NCBI GenBank assembly: GCA_900313155.1
Contig: OMQE01000157.1
Coordinates: 1 to 13,307, forward strand
Reading direction: 5' to 3'
Source of the DNA: an uncultured Rhodospirillaceae bacterium
Lineage (GTDB): Bacteria; Pseudomonadota; Alphaproteobacteria; RF32; CAG-239
DNA length: 13,307 nucleotides
In this document: positions 7,358 to 13,307 of the stretch, one piece after another
Layout of the letters: each line of letters opens with the position of its first letter
Position numbering within the stretch: position 1 is the stretch's first letter
The notes under the pieces: generated by a model
What the model was told of the DNA's origin: nothing
The model's input: the letters and a program-made list of their open reading frames with translations, nothing else
Databases searched by the model: none
Program-made: the position numbers and the translations under genes

Positions 7358-8206
7358 TTAATTTAACAAAATATATTGAATATTTTCGTCAGTAGCGCTC
7401 AAGATTTTTATGTTTTTACCTTCTATATTGATTATTTGTTGCGAAGTCGGAAAAACAAATGTTTTTTCGGTGCGTCCGTTTATAAAATCAATATGCGAAA
7501 ACTGCATCTGCCCATCAACCAGTCCTTTGTAATAAATTTCGTATTGCAACTGAGGTGCAGAGGAGTTTTGGTGAATATCCGATGTTTTAATGATACTCAA
7601 ATCTTTAGGCATAATGGTAGTTAAATCTCTGGACATCAAGAGCTCACCACGATAATAGTGCCCGATAAGGTGCATAATTTGTCCGTTTTCGTCTGCCAGT
7701 ATCATTCTGCCGTCGCGTTCCGGTTCAAAAACCAAAAAATAGCGACCGTTAATCAAAACCTCACCGATTGGTGTCATCACTTGGCGTTTGCTAAATTGTA
7801 TGAGATAGGTCGAGTTTTGAATTTTCCCATCGGAGCTCATTTCGTAGTGTTCACCCATATTAGACGTGGTAACCGTATATGTTTCGTCTCCGACCATACG
7901 TTGACCTTTATAAGCAGAAATAGGCACGTTAGTCGGATATTCTTGCGCATGATGGATAGAAATCTGTGCGTTTGCTTCAGAAGTGTTTTGGTGATTTCCT
8001 TGATAGTAGGATATTGGGTAGGTTTTGAATGAACGAAAATTGTTAAGCCAATAATTTTCGTGGTCGCGCTCAACTAATGTGTGCATTGAATCAGCCATAT
8101 CACTGCCCCATTGAGTAACATCATCTCCAAAGCGTTGACCATCAAAATAAAAACCACCGCAAGCGATAAAAGGGATAGATATTGCCAGCAAAAATATTTT
8201 TTTCAT
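7358..8206 (-). CDS. Predicted lipoprotein of unknown function
   Basis: I do not recognise the family. The start was placed at the ATG at 8206, giving 282 residues. The open frame extends 18 codons further upstream, but only this Met is followed at once by a signal sequence, MKKIFLLAISIPFIAC; a weak AGAG site lies seven bases before it. FIAC followed by glycines at residues 13-18 resembles a lipobox, with C16 as the lipidated cysteine, though phenylalanine at -3 is not ideal. The mature part is soluble, rich in polar residues and alternating beta-type patterns (for example GEVLINGRYFLVFEP and NGQIMHLIGHYYRGELL). It has no further membrane helix, no cysteine beyond the lipobox and no catalytic motif I can name. 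It diverges from prmA and converges on the GalU-like gene, so neither neighbour shares its operon. It may be a lineage-specific surface or periplasmic lipoprotein. That it is a real gene is supported by its length, signal sequence and terminator. Confidence 0.75.
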   Translation of the reverse strand: MKKIFLLAISIPFIACGGFYFDGQRFGDDVTQWGSDMADSMHTLVERDHENYWLNNFRSFKTYPISYYQGNHQNTSEANAQISIHHAQEYPTNVPISAYKGQRMVGDETYTVTTSNMGEHYEMSSDGKIQNSTYLIQFSKRQVMTPIGEVLINGRYFLVFEPERDGRMILADENGQIMHLIGHYYRGELLMSRDLTTIMPKDLSIIKTSDIHQNSSAPQLQYEIYYKGLVDGQMQFSHIDFINGRTEKTFVFPTSQQIINIEGKNIKILSATDENIQYILLN

Positions 8207-8232
8207 GTGTAAGCTCTTTTTTAAATGTTTTA

Positions 8233-8260
8233 TGTATATACGAAGGTAGATATACAACAA
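8233..8260 (-). promoter_or_regulatory. Candidate promoter for the lipoprotein gene
   Basis: On the minus strand TTGTTG (8260-8255) is followed after 16 bases by TATACA (8238-8233), about 27 bases before the ATG at 8206. Each box is only a partial match. On the plus strand a TATAAC at 8276-8281 could be a -10 box for prmA with a very short leader, but no good -35 box accompanies it. Confidence 0.3.
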
Positions 8261-8296
8261 TTTGGTAAAAAAAGTTATAACGAAAGCGAAAAAAAG

Positions 8297-9163
8297 ATGA
8301 GTAATAATGCCGGAACCTGTAAAATAGTGAAATTTGAACCAATGTCAGAGGTTGGTGAAGAATTATCTGCTTTTGCCGAAGATTTTTTTGAAGTGGTGAC
8401 TTATGATTATGATGACACCGGTCATGAACAGCTTGTCGGCTATATGCGGCAAGACGGGCAGGAAGAAGATATGTTAGCCGCGGCAAAGGCGAGGGGTATC
8501 GCGCTGCCGGCATATCAAACAGAGATGGTTAGCAGTGATGATTGGCTGACCGAAAATGTTATAAAGTTTGCACCGGTAGAAGTTGCCGAGTTTTTGGTCT
8601 ATGGTATACATGAAAAAGAAATTGATACACATGGTAAAATAGGCATAAAAGTATATGCAGCAACGGCGTTTGGTTCGGAACATCAAACCACCAAGGGGTG
8701 TTTGCAAGCAATTTCGGATATTAACAAGGCAATAAAGCCACAAAAGGTTCTTGATGTGGGGACCGGTTCAGGGATTTTATCGCTGGCGGCGGCAAAGTTA
8801 TGGCCTGATGCCAAAATTGTGGCGGTTGACATTGATAGCGAATCGGTAACAGTAGCTCAACAAAATGCCGTCGATAATGGTATTGAAGGGCAAATTGCGG
8901 TGGCTTTAAGTGATGGTTACAATGCTGATATTGTTCAAAAAAATGCGCCGTATGATGTGATTTTGGCCAATATTTTGGCGCGTCCGCTGATAGAAATGGC
9001 GCCACAAATGGCTTCAAACTTGAAAAAAGGCGGTTTTGCCGTTATATCGGGTTTTATTGATGAACAAATAGATTGGGTGATTGGTGCGCATGAAGTGTGT
9101 GGTTTGAAGCTTATAAAACTTTATCGCCAAGATAACTGGTGCGCTGCTCTGCTGGAGAAATAA
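8297..9163 (+). CDS. prmA: Ribosomal protein L11 methyltransferase
   Basis: Transfers methyl groups from S-adenosylmethionine to amino groups of ribosomal protein L11 in the cytoplasm. The 288-residue product has an N-terminal substrate-recognition part (about 1-110), the family loop AFGSEHQTT (124-132), methyltransferase motif I VLDVGTGSG (151-159), the acidic strand end VDID (177-180) and LANILARPL (223-231), which corresponds to the catalytic NIL segment of PrmA. The family loop normally reads AFGTGxHxTT or AFGSGxHxTT; here it is one residue short. The ATG at 8297 was preferred over an in-frame ATG at 8225 because the extra 24 codons lie in an A+T-rich divergent gap and look non-coding. 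Neither start has a good Shine-Dalgarno site, so this is uncertain. It is the first gene of a cluster with the aminopeptidase, which begins one base after its stop. Confidence 0.92.
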   Translation: MSNNAGTCKIVKFEPMSEVGEELSAFAEDFFEVVTYDYDDTGHEQLVGYMRQDGQEEDMLAAAKARGIALPAYQTEMVSSDDWLTENVIKFAPVEVAEFLVYGIHEKEIDTHGKIGIKVYAATAFGSEHQTTKGCLQAISDINKAIKPQKVLDVGTGSGILSLAAAKLWPDAKIVAVDIDSESVTVAQQNAVDNGIEGQIAVALSDGYNADIVQKNAPYDVILANILARPLIEMAPQMASNLKKGGFAVISGFIDEQIDWVIGAHEVCGLKLIKLYRQDNWCAALLEK

Positions 9164-9164
9164 G

Positions 9165-10832
9165 ATGCTGATAAATGACATTTTGCAAATTTTAGAAACC
9201 AAAGGTTTAGACGCCTATATTGTCAGTCATGGCAATCGGTTTTTAGGGCAAGATATTTTAGAGAGCGAACATAAAATTAAACACTTATGTGGGTTTTCGG
9301 GTTCGGCAGGTGCGTTGATTATCGGTCGCAAAGGGTGTTTTTTATTGGTAGATGGGCGCTATGAATTGCAAGCAGTGCAAGAAGTTGATAATAGCCGTAT
9401 AAATATTGTGCATCGCATCCCGAATATAAGTAATATCTGTTCTGTTTTAGAAGAAAACTCAATGGGGCACATTGGATATGATGCGTGGTGTTGGAGCGCG
9501 ACGGATATGTCAATGGCGCAAAATCGTTTCGGAGATTTGCAATTTACGGATATTGGGGACTTGGTAAATATTGACGCGCTCAAACCTGTAAAAGTTTTAC
9601 ATCGTGATACAAAATATGCCGGTCAGAATGTTGATGAAAAATTGCAAATTGTCAGAGATTTTTTAGCGCGGCAAAAGGCTGATTATTTTTTGTTGACGGC
9701 GGCGGATAGTGTGTCGTGGCTTTTAAATATATATGCCGAAGATTTGCCATATTCACCGGTAGTTCGTGCTTATGCGTTAGTTAATGTTAGGGGAAATGTT
9801 GAGCTGTTTGCCGATAATTTACAGACAGATTTGCCTTGTCAACCAATGGCTGAGTTGGTTAAATTTTTAGAAAAAACATCGCAAAAAGTTCTTTACGATG
9901 CGTGGACAACGCCGAAAAAAATTGCGTTTGCTCCGATGAAATATGCAACCGATATATGTCAAAAATTGAAAACGATTAAAAATACCAAAGAACTTGAAGG
10001 TATGTTTAATTGCCATATTCGAGACGGGGTAGCGGTTACAAAACTTTTGATGTGGTTAGAAAAAAATTGGCAAGGTAAAACCGAGCTTGATGTGGTTCGA
10101 AAACTGCATGAATTACGTTTGGAACAAGCTGATTTTTTCAGTGAAAGTTTTGCGACAATAGCGGCAATTGGCGCAAACGGTGCCATTGTGCACTATCAAC
10201 CGACCGAGAAAAGTAATAAGCAGTTACGACAAGGAGAGCTATTGTTGTTGGACAGCGGCGGACAATATTTAGACGGGACGACCGATGTGACGCGTACGGT
10301 TGCCCTAGGTATTCCGGAAAATGAAAAAATACGAGATTTTACGTGTGTATTAAAGGCGCATATTGCATTGGCAAGACAAATTTTTCCGGTTGGAACGCGC
10401 GGTTCACAGCTAGACGGCATTGCACGCGCCATATTGTGGCAACATGGGGTGGATTATAAGCACGGAACGGGGCATGGTGTGGCTTGCTTCGGCAATGTGC
10501 ATGAGGCTCCGGTGAGTATTTCAAACAGCGCAAAATATATGTTTGAAGAACATGTGGTGGTTTCAGATGAACCGGGGGTATATTGTGAAGGGCAATACGG
10601 AATTAGGATTGAAAGTTTGTTGGCATCCGTCAAATCTGAAAAAGAGGGATTTTTAGAATTTACAACAATAACCAGAGTGCCTATTGATAAAAATTTGATT
10701 GATGTATATATGTTGACTGCGGACGAGCGAAAGTGGCTTAACGAATATCATCAAACGGTGTATGATTTATTGGTATCATATATGAATAAAGAAGAAAAAA
10801 AGTGGCTGAAAAAGGCATGCTCTCCGCTTTGA
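9165..10832 (+). CDS. pepP: Xaa-Pro aminopeptidase (aminopeptidase P, M24B)
   Basis: Dinuclear metal peptidase that removes an N-terminal residue preceding proline; predicted cytoplasmic, with no signal sequence. The 555 residues show the layout of the long, three-domain aminopeptidase P: two creatinase-type N-terminal domains (about 1-135 and 145-270), the pita-bread catalytic domain (about 280-490) and a short C-terminal domain. The metal ligands are all visible: D363 in LLDSGGQY, D374 in DGTTDVTRT, H437 in GTGHG, E469 in SDEPGVY and E483 in GIRIES. VHYQPT (342-347) and NVHEAP (444-449) are further family landmarks. The ATG is one base after the prmA stop, and a GGAG site (9154-9157) sits inside the end of prmA, so the two are probably translated from one message. 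I recall this gene pair from other Alphaproteobacteria but cannot confirm it here. The symbol is used in the broad family sense; E. coli PepP is shorter (about 440 residues). Confidence 0.93.
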   Translation: MLINDILQILETKGLDAYIVSHGNRFLGQDILESEHKIKHLCGFSGSAGALIIGRKGCFLLVDGRYELQAVQEVDNSRINIVHRIPNISNICSVLEENSMGHIGYDAWCWSATDMSMAQNRFGDLQFTDIGDLVNIDALKPVKVLHRDTKYAGQNVDEKLQIVRDFLARQKADYFLLTAADSVSWLLNIYAEDLPYSPVVRAYALVNVRGNVELFADNLQTDLPCQPMAELVKFLEKTSQKVLYDAWTTPKKIAFAPMKYATDICQKLKTIKNTKELEGMFNCHIRDGVAVTKLLMWLEKNWQGKTELDVVRKLHELRLEQADFFSESFATIAAIGANGAIVHYQPTEKSNKQLRQGELLLLDSGGQYLDGTTDVTRTVALGIPENEKIRDFTCVLKAHIALARQIFPVGTRGSQLDGIARAILWQHGVDYKHGTGHGVACFGNVHEAPVSISNSAKYMFEEHVVVSDEPGVYCEGQYGIRIESLLASVKSEKEGFLEFTTITRVPIDKNLIDVYMLTADERKWLNEYHQTVYDLLVSYMNKEEKKWLKKACSPL

Positions 10833-10836
10833 AAAG

Positions 10837-10843
10837 AGGAGGG
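10837..10843 (+). promoter_or_regulatory. Strong Shine-Dalgarno site for the ArsF-like gene
   Basis: AGGAGGG, four bases before the ATG at 10848, is the closest match to the anti-Shine-Dalgarno sequence in the window. It suggests efficient independent initiation even though the gene sits 15 bases behind pepP. Confidence 0.7.
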
Positions 10844-10847
10844 ATAA

Positions 10848-11309
10848 ATGCGACGCAAATTTGGAATTTTAGGTATTTTATCGGCCTTTGCGGCCATTTT
10901 GATATGGACAGTATGTCAGGCGCAGGAAGTCAATATTTCCGGCAACAATCCGTATATACAGGAATATGTTTCGCAAAGTGAAGAAAATTGGAATAAATCG
11001 ATTATTTATGTGTTCTATAACAATGCCGAGTGCAACACTTGTGCACAGGCAATCGGTATGATTTATAATTTGTATGAACAAAATTATAGCGGTCAATACA
11101 GTTATTTTGAGATAAATTATGCTGACCCCGGAGAATATAATTTTGTGGAAGATTATGACTTAAATTCACCGCTTTCCATTGTTTTGGTGCGTGTTAATGA
11201 CGGAATGGCGCGAGGATACTATAAAATAGATAATCCGCAATTTTGGATAGAAGATCCGTCTTATTTTTCACAATATATCACATCGCAAATCAATAACTTT
11301 TTTAACTAG
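10848..11309 (+). CDS. Secreted thioredoxin-fold protein, ArsF-like
   Basis: 153 residues beginning with a basic end and a hydrophobic stretch (5-22) ending VCQAQ, a probable signal peptide cut near residues 25-26. The mature part has a thioredoxin-type opening, a beta strand IIYVFY (52-57) followed by CNTC (62-65), then a helix, a second strand YSYFEINY and NFVEDYDLNSPLSIVLVRV (98-116), where P108 could be the cis-proline that faces the CxxC pair. The pattern of a strand, Cx2C, a DPGEYNFVEDYDL-type segment, a valine-rich strand and a closing W/YF helix resembles the ArsF family (nitrophenyl compound nitroreductase subunit ArsF), from memory of that family. A redox or electron-transfer role in the periplasm is inferred; the substrate is unknown. 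It lies 15 bases after pepP with a near-perfect AGGAGGG site, so it is probably co-transcribed with prmA-pepP. No DsbD/CcdA-type partner is in the window. Confidence 0.75.
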   Translation: MRRKFGILGILSAFAAILIWTVCQAQEVNISGNNPYIQEYVSQSEENWNKSIIYVFYNNAECNTCAQAIGMIYNLYEQNYSGQYSYFEINYADPGEYNFVEDYDLNSPLSIVLVRVNDGMARGYYKIDNPQFWIEDPSYFSQYITSQINNFFN

Positions 11310-11344
11310 ATGCCGAAAAATATCAGATTTGTAATAAAAAGATA

Positions 11345-11372
11345 TTGACAAGCGAGGTAAAATATGTATACT
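11345..11372 (+). promoter_or_regulatory. Consensus sigma-70-type promoter for rpmG
   Basis: A perfect TTGACA (11345-11350) and TATACT (11367-11372, one mismatch) are separated by 16 bases. This is the best promoter in the window, as expected for a ribosomal protein gene. Transcription would begin near 11379, giving a leader of about 40 bases with an AGAAGAG ribosome site before the ATG at 11419. Confidence 0.8.
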
Positions 11373-11418
11373 GCGCCTAAATGTTTTGTTTTTAATTTTT
11401 TTAAGAAGAGTAAATAAA

Positions 11419-11586
11419 ATGGCAAAAGCAGTAAAAGTTAAAGTAAAAATGGAAAGCACAGCCGGAACCGGTACTTTTTTCATTGCAGAAAAAAATCCGA
11501 GAACTCATCCGGAGAAGCTCTCTATGAAGAAGTATGATAAGAAATCTCGCAAACATGAAGAATTTGTAGAGAAGAAATTAAAGTAG
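11419..11586 (+). CDS. rpmG: 50S ribosomal protein L33
   Basis: Small structural protein of the large ribosomal subunit. The 55-residue sequence from MAKAVKVKVK shows the family pattern: a basic N-terminus, STAGTGTFFIAEKNPRT (14-29), and MKKYDKKSRKHEEF (36-49). There is no cysteine, so this is the zinc-independent form and should not respond to zinc limitation as the four-cysteine paralogues do. The open frame begins earlier at 11386, but the start at 11419 matches the family N-terminus and is preceded by AAGAAGAG at a suitable distance. It has its own consensus promoter and a hairpin terminator, so it is a single-gene unit. Confidence 0.96.
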   Translation: MAKAVKVKVKMESTAGTGTFFIAEKNPRTHPEKLSMKKYDKKSRKHEEFVEKKLK

Positions 11587-11623
11587 TTTTTCTATCCTGA
11601 TTACAAAAGGGAATAAATAAACG

Positions 11624-11658
11624 ACTCGGGTTTATGTTGACCCGAGTTTTATTTTTTT
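11624..11658 (+). terminator. Intrinsic terminator of rpmG
   Basis: ACTCGGGT (11624-11631) pairs perfectly with ACCCGAGT (11640-11647) across an eight-base loop, followed by TTT, A and a long T run. It lies about 37 bases after the rpmG stop. In the opposite direction the run after the stem is interrupted (CGTTTATTTATT), so it is only a weak stop for the converging gene. Confidence 0.9.
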
Positions 11659-11671
11659 TATGCAGACCAGA

Positions 11672-13307
11672 TTATAAAATGCCGACTAAAGCTTGACGTA
11701 ATTGTTCGGCAATATCCAATTTATAAAAGCTTTTATTAGCCATATTTTGTGGAAAGTATTCTGTGATATCAAGGGCAAAGATGTTTGATTGCAGATTCAG
11801 AAAATCGCGGCTGAGATTGAGAGCATCAGCGTTTGCCTGCAAATATTCTTTGTAATTTCCGATAGCCGATTTCGCTTCATTAATAAAGTTGTTTTGTTCA
11901 CCAAAAATGCGGGTAAAGGCAAAAATGGTGATGACCATCAATAAAATGATAAAGTTTGTGGTACCACCAATATAAACACTGCTGAAAATCCATATGGCAA
12001 AAATAGCCGTGACGCAAAACAGCTTAACCAAGATGTTGATATACCAACGCTTAAAACGGCGGCGGAAAATCCAAATATAAAAAGCATATAGCGCAACAGT
12101 GGTGGCTAAAATAATCAGCATTTGTGCCGTATTAACACTGATAAGGGCAATAAATATCAAGGTCAACAAGAGCATAATTGTGCTGAACATAACATAGCTG
12201 ATATTGTGCAATAATCGATATTTTTTAATTTGCTTATTATTTGTTTTTTCGTATATTTTTGCAATATATTTGAAAATTTTGTTATGAATCGTATTTACCT
12301 CTATTTGTTTTGCCTTGTGAGCAAAGAGTTTTCTTAAGGCTTTTTTATCGGTTTTACTGAGGCGTGAACCGGTGATATTTTGACGATTTAAAAACAGTCG
12401 ATTATTTTCGGAAACAATGTTGAGCGCTTGTTTGCGATATAAGTCCAAAATTTGGGCAACAAAAGCGATGCGGTCGTATTTACCTACCAAAATATGGCGC
12501 ATCAATGAGCCGTTGTAGGAAGGTGTGTATTTGCTTTTTCGGCGTTCTTTTTTTAGGGATATCAATGACAATAAGTACGAAAGAAAAATAGCTAAAAAAC
12601 CTAAAAAAGCATACATAACGCTACCCCAGTTATGCAAAAACGTGTTAAAGCCTTTGTATAAATTCGGTAAAAATGCCGATGTTTCCGCAATAGCGATAAT
12701 GTTCATACTTTCGCCGTTCAGCAGAGGCGTGTAGTTTGATAAAGCAACAACATTATCGGCCATAGGGATAATATTTGTCCGGCGGTTTGTGGTATGAGTG
12801 TGTTCGCCAACAATGCCTTGAACATTTTTGAAAGTTTGTCCGTTCGGTAAGGTGATAATGGCATTGGCAGAGGTGATAAAAGCATTTAGGGGACGACCGG
12901 TTATCGGCCAATTCATCACCACAAAGTTGTTTTTTTGCCAAAGTTGGTAATTAACCATATAGTTAAAAGTATAGGTATATACGCCCGGTTCAATATTTTG
13001 CTTGTATTTAGGTTTTAGAATGATGTCGTTGCCGATTTCTTCTGTGGTATATTCTACCGGTGTATCGTTGATACTAACATTGTTCAAAATGAGTTCAATA
13101 CGTTGAGATTGGCCCTTGTCATTATAGGCATATTTTGGAAAAACACGATGGATTGCTTGAGTAAATTTGTTGTTATCGGCAACAACAATAATTGTTTCTT
13201 CTATTTTTAAAAAACCATTTGCCTGAATATCTATATAGCTTAAAAAGTATGGAATATGCTCTATTGCCGGTGCTAACATACGTCGCCCGCTCGGCAAGGT
13301 GAAACCA
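11672..13307 (-). CDS. DUF2207-type multi-spanning membrane protein (partial, N-terminus beyond the window)
   Basis: The frame is open to the right edge, and 545 codons are present. No signal sequence is seen, so the real start lies outside; positions below count from the TTG codon at 13297. The extracytoplasmic beta-rich N-terminal part shows YIDIQANGFLKIEETIIV (21-38) then RVFPKY (51-56), the order DUF2207 domains use (a VxExI strand, then an R-x-P). VMNWPITGRPLNAFITSANAIITLPNG (128-153) corresponds to the family's WNxxG-then-strand-then-LPxG region. A membrane helix follows at about 227-248, then a basic cytoplasmic segment (249-365) with VAQILDLYRKQAL (280-292). Four more helices lie at about 367-388, 391-411, 422-443 and 448-464. 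A C-terminal tail follows with IGNYKEYLQANADAL (479-493), similar to the GFxxYL-xxAE part of the family. Function is unknown for the family. It converges on rpmG. Confidence 0.8.
   Translation of the reverse strand, partial: GFTLPSGRRMLAPAIEHIPYFLSYIDIQANGFLKIEETIIVVADNNKFTQAIHRVFPKYAYNDKGQSQRIELILNNVSINDTPVEYTTEEIGNDIILKPKYKQNIEPGVYTYTFNYMVNYQLWQKNNFVVMNWPITGRPLNAFITSANAIITLPNGQTFKNVQGIVGEHTHTTNRRTNIIPMADNVVALSNYTPLLNGESMNIIAIAETSAFLPNLYKGFNTFLHNWGSVMYAFLGFLAIFLSYLLSLISLKKERRKSKYTPSYNGSLMRHILVGKYDRIAFVAQILDLYRKQALNIVSENNRLFLNRQNITGSRLSKTDKKALRKLFAHKAKQIEVNTIHNKIFKYIAKIYEKTNNKQIKKYRLLHNISYVMFSTIMLLLTLIFIALISVNTAQMLIILATTVALYAFYIWIFRRRFKRWYINILVKLFCVTAIFAIWIFSSVYIGGTTNFIILLMVITIFAFTRIFGEQNNFINEAKSAIGNYKEYLQANADALNLSRDFLNLQSNIFALDITEYFPQNMANKSFYKLDIAEQLRQALVGIL

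Noticed and set aside
7336..7360. Short tandem repeat TTTTAGTGC twice beside the lipoprotein stop
   Set aside because: Two copies of nine bases in an A+T-rich gap, with no further copies seen. Too little to call a functional repeat.
8225..8296. In-frame upstream ATG that would lengthen PrmA by 24 residues
   Set aside because: The added residues do not look like the PrmA N-terminus and fall in the divergent promoter gap. The ATG at 8297 gives the normal length.
1..11586. Possible stop-codon reassignment suggested by the in-frame TAG between two phosphorylase genes
   Set aside because: TAG also ends galU, the ArsF-like gene and rpmG at sensible positions before terminators or gaps, and TAA and TGA are used normally elsewhere.

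Overview
The window is A+T-rich bacterial DNA carrying nine protein genes, two of them cut by the window edges. Gene content and family details fit a low-GC member of the Alphaproteobacteria, probably an uncultured, perhaps host-associated one. This taxonomic call is an inference from the cysteine-free 55-residue L33 protein, the CAEAGAI form of cytidine deaminase, a very long AsmA protein and the prmA-pepP pairing. No rRNA, tRNA, CRISPR array, insertion sequence or phage gene is visible. All three stop codons are used in a standard way.

Layout. On the minus strand, positions 2062 down to 1 hold a tightly packed nucleoside-salvage operon: cytidine deaminase, purine nucleoside phosphorylase and thymidine phosphorylase (cut at the window start). 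The genes overlap or nearly touch. Together they deaminate cytidine and split purine nucleosides and thymidine to free bases plus (deoxy)ribose-1-phosphate. Diverging from this operon, at 2160, is a 1383-codon AsmA-type envelope gene with an unusual long coiled-coil tail. It is followed by a GalU-like sugar nucleotidyltransferase that appears to have its own promoter and ends at a strong hairpin terminator.

A predicted lipoprotein of unknown function reads back on the minus strand toward that terminator. It shares a divergent promoter region with a plus-strand cluster of prmA (L11 methyltransferase), pepP-like aminopeptidase P and a secreted thioredoxin-fold protein of ArsF type. After this, rpmG (ribosomal protein L33) stands alone with the best promoter in the window and a clear terminator. 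Converging on it from the right edge is a multi-spanning DUF2207-type membrane protein whose N-terminus lies outside the window.

Most of this is housekeeping metabolism and envelope biology, and I do not see a new multi-gene system. The points worth a second look are the coiled-coil extension on AsmA, a one-residue deletion in the conserved PrmA cofactor loop, altered signature residues in the GalU-like protein and thymidine phosphorylase, the ArsF-like protein beside a translation and peptidase cluster, and two salvage genes separated in frame by one amber codon and one sense codon.
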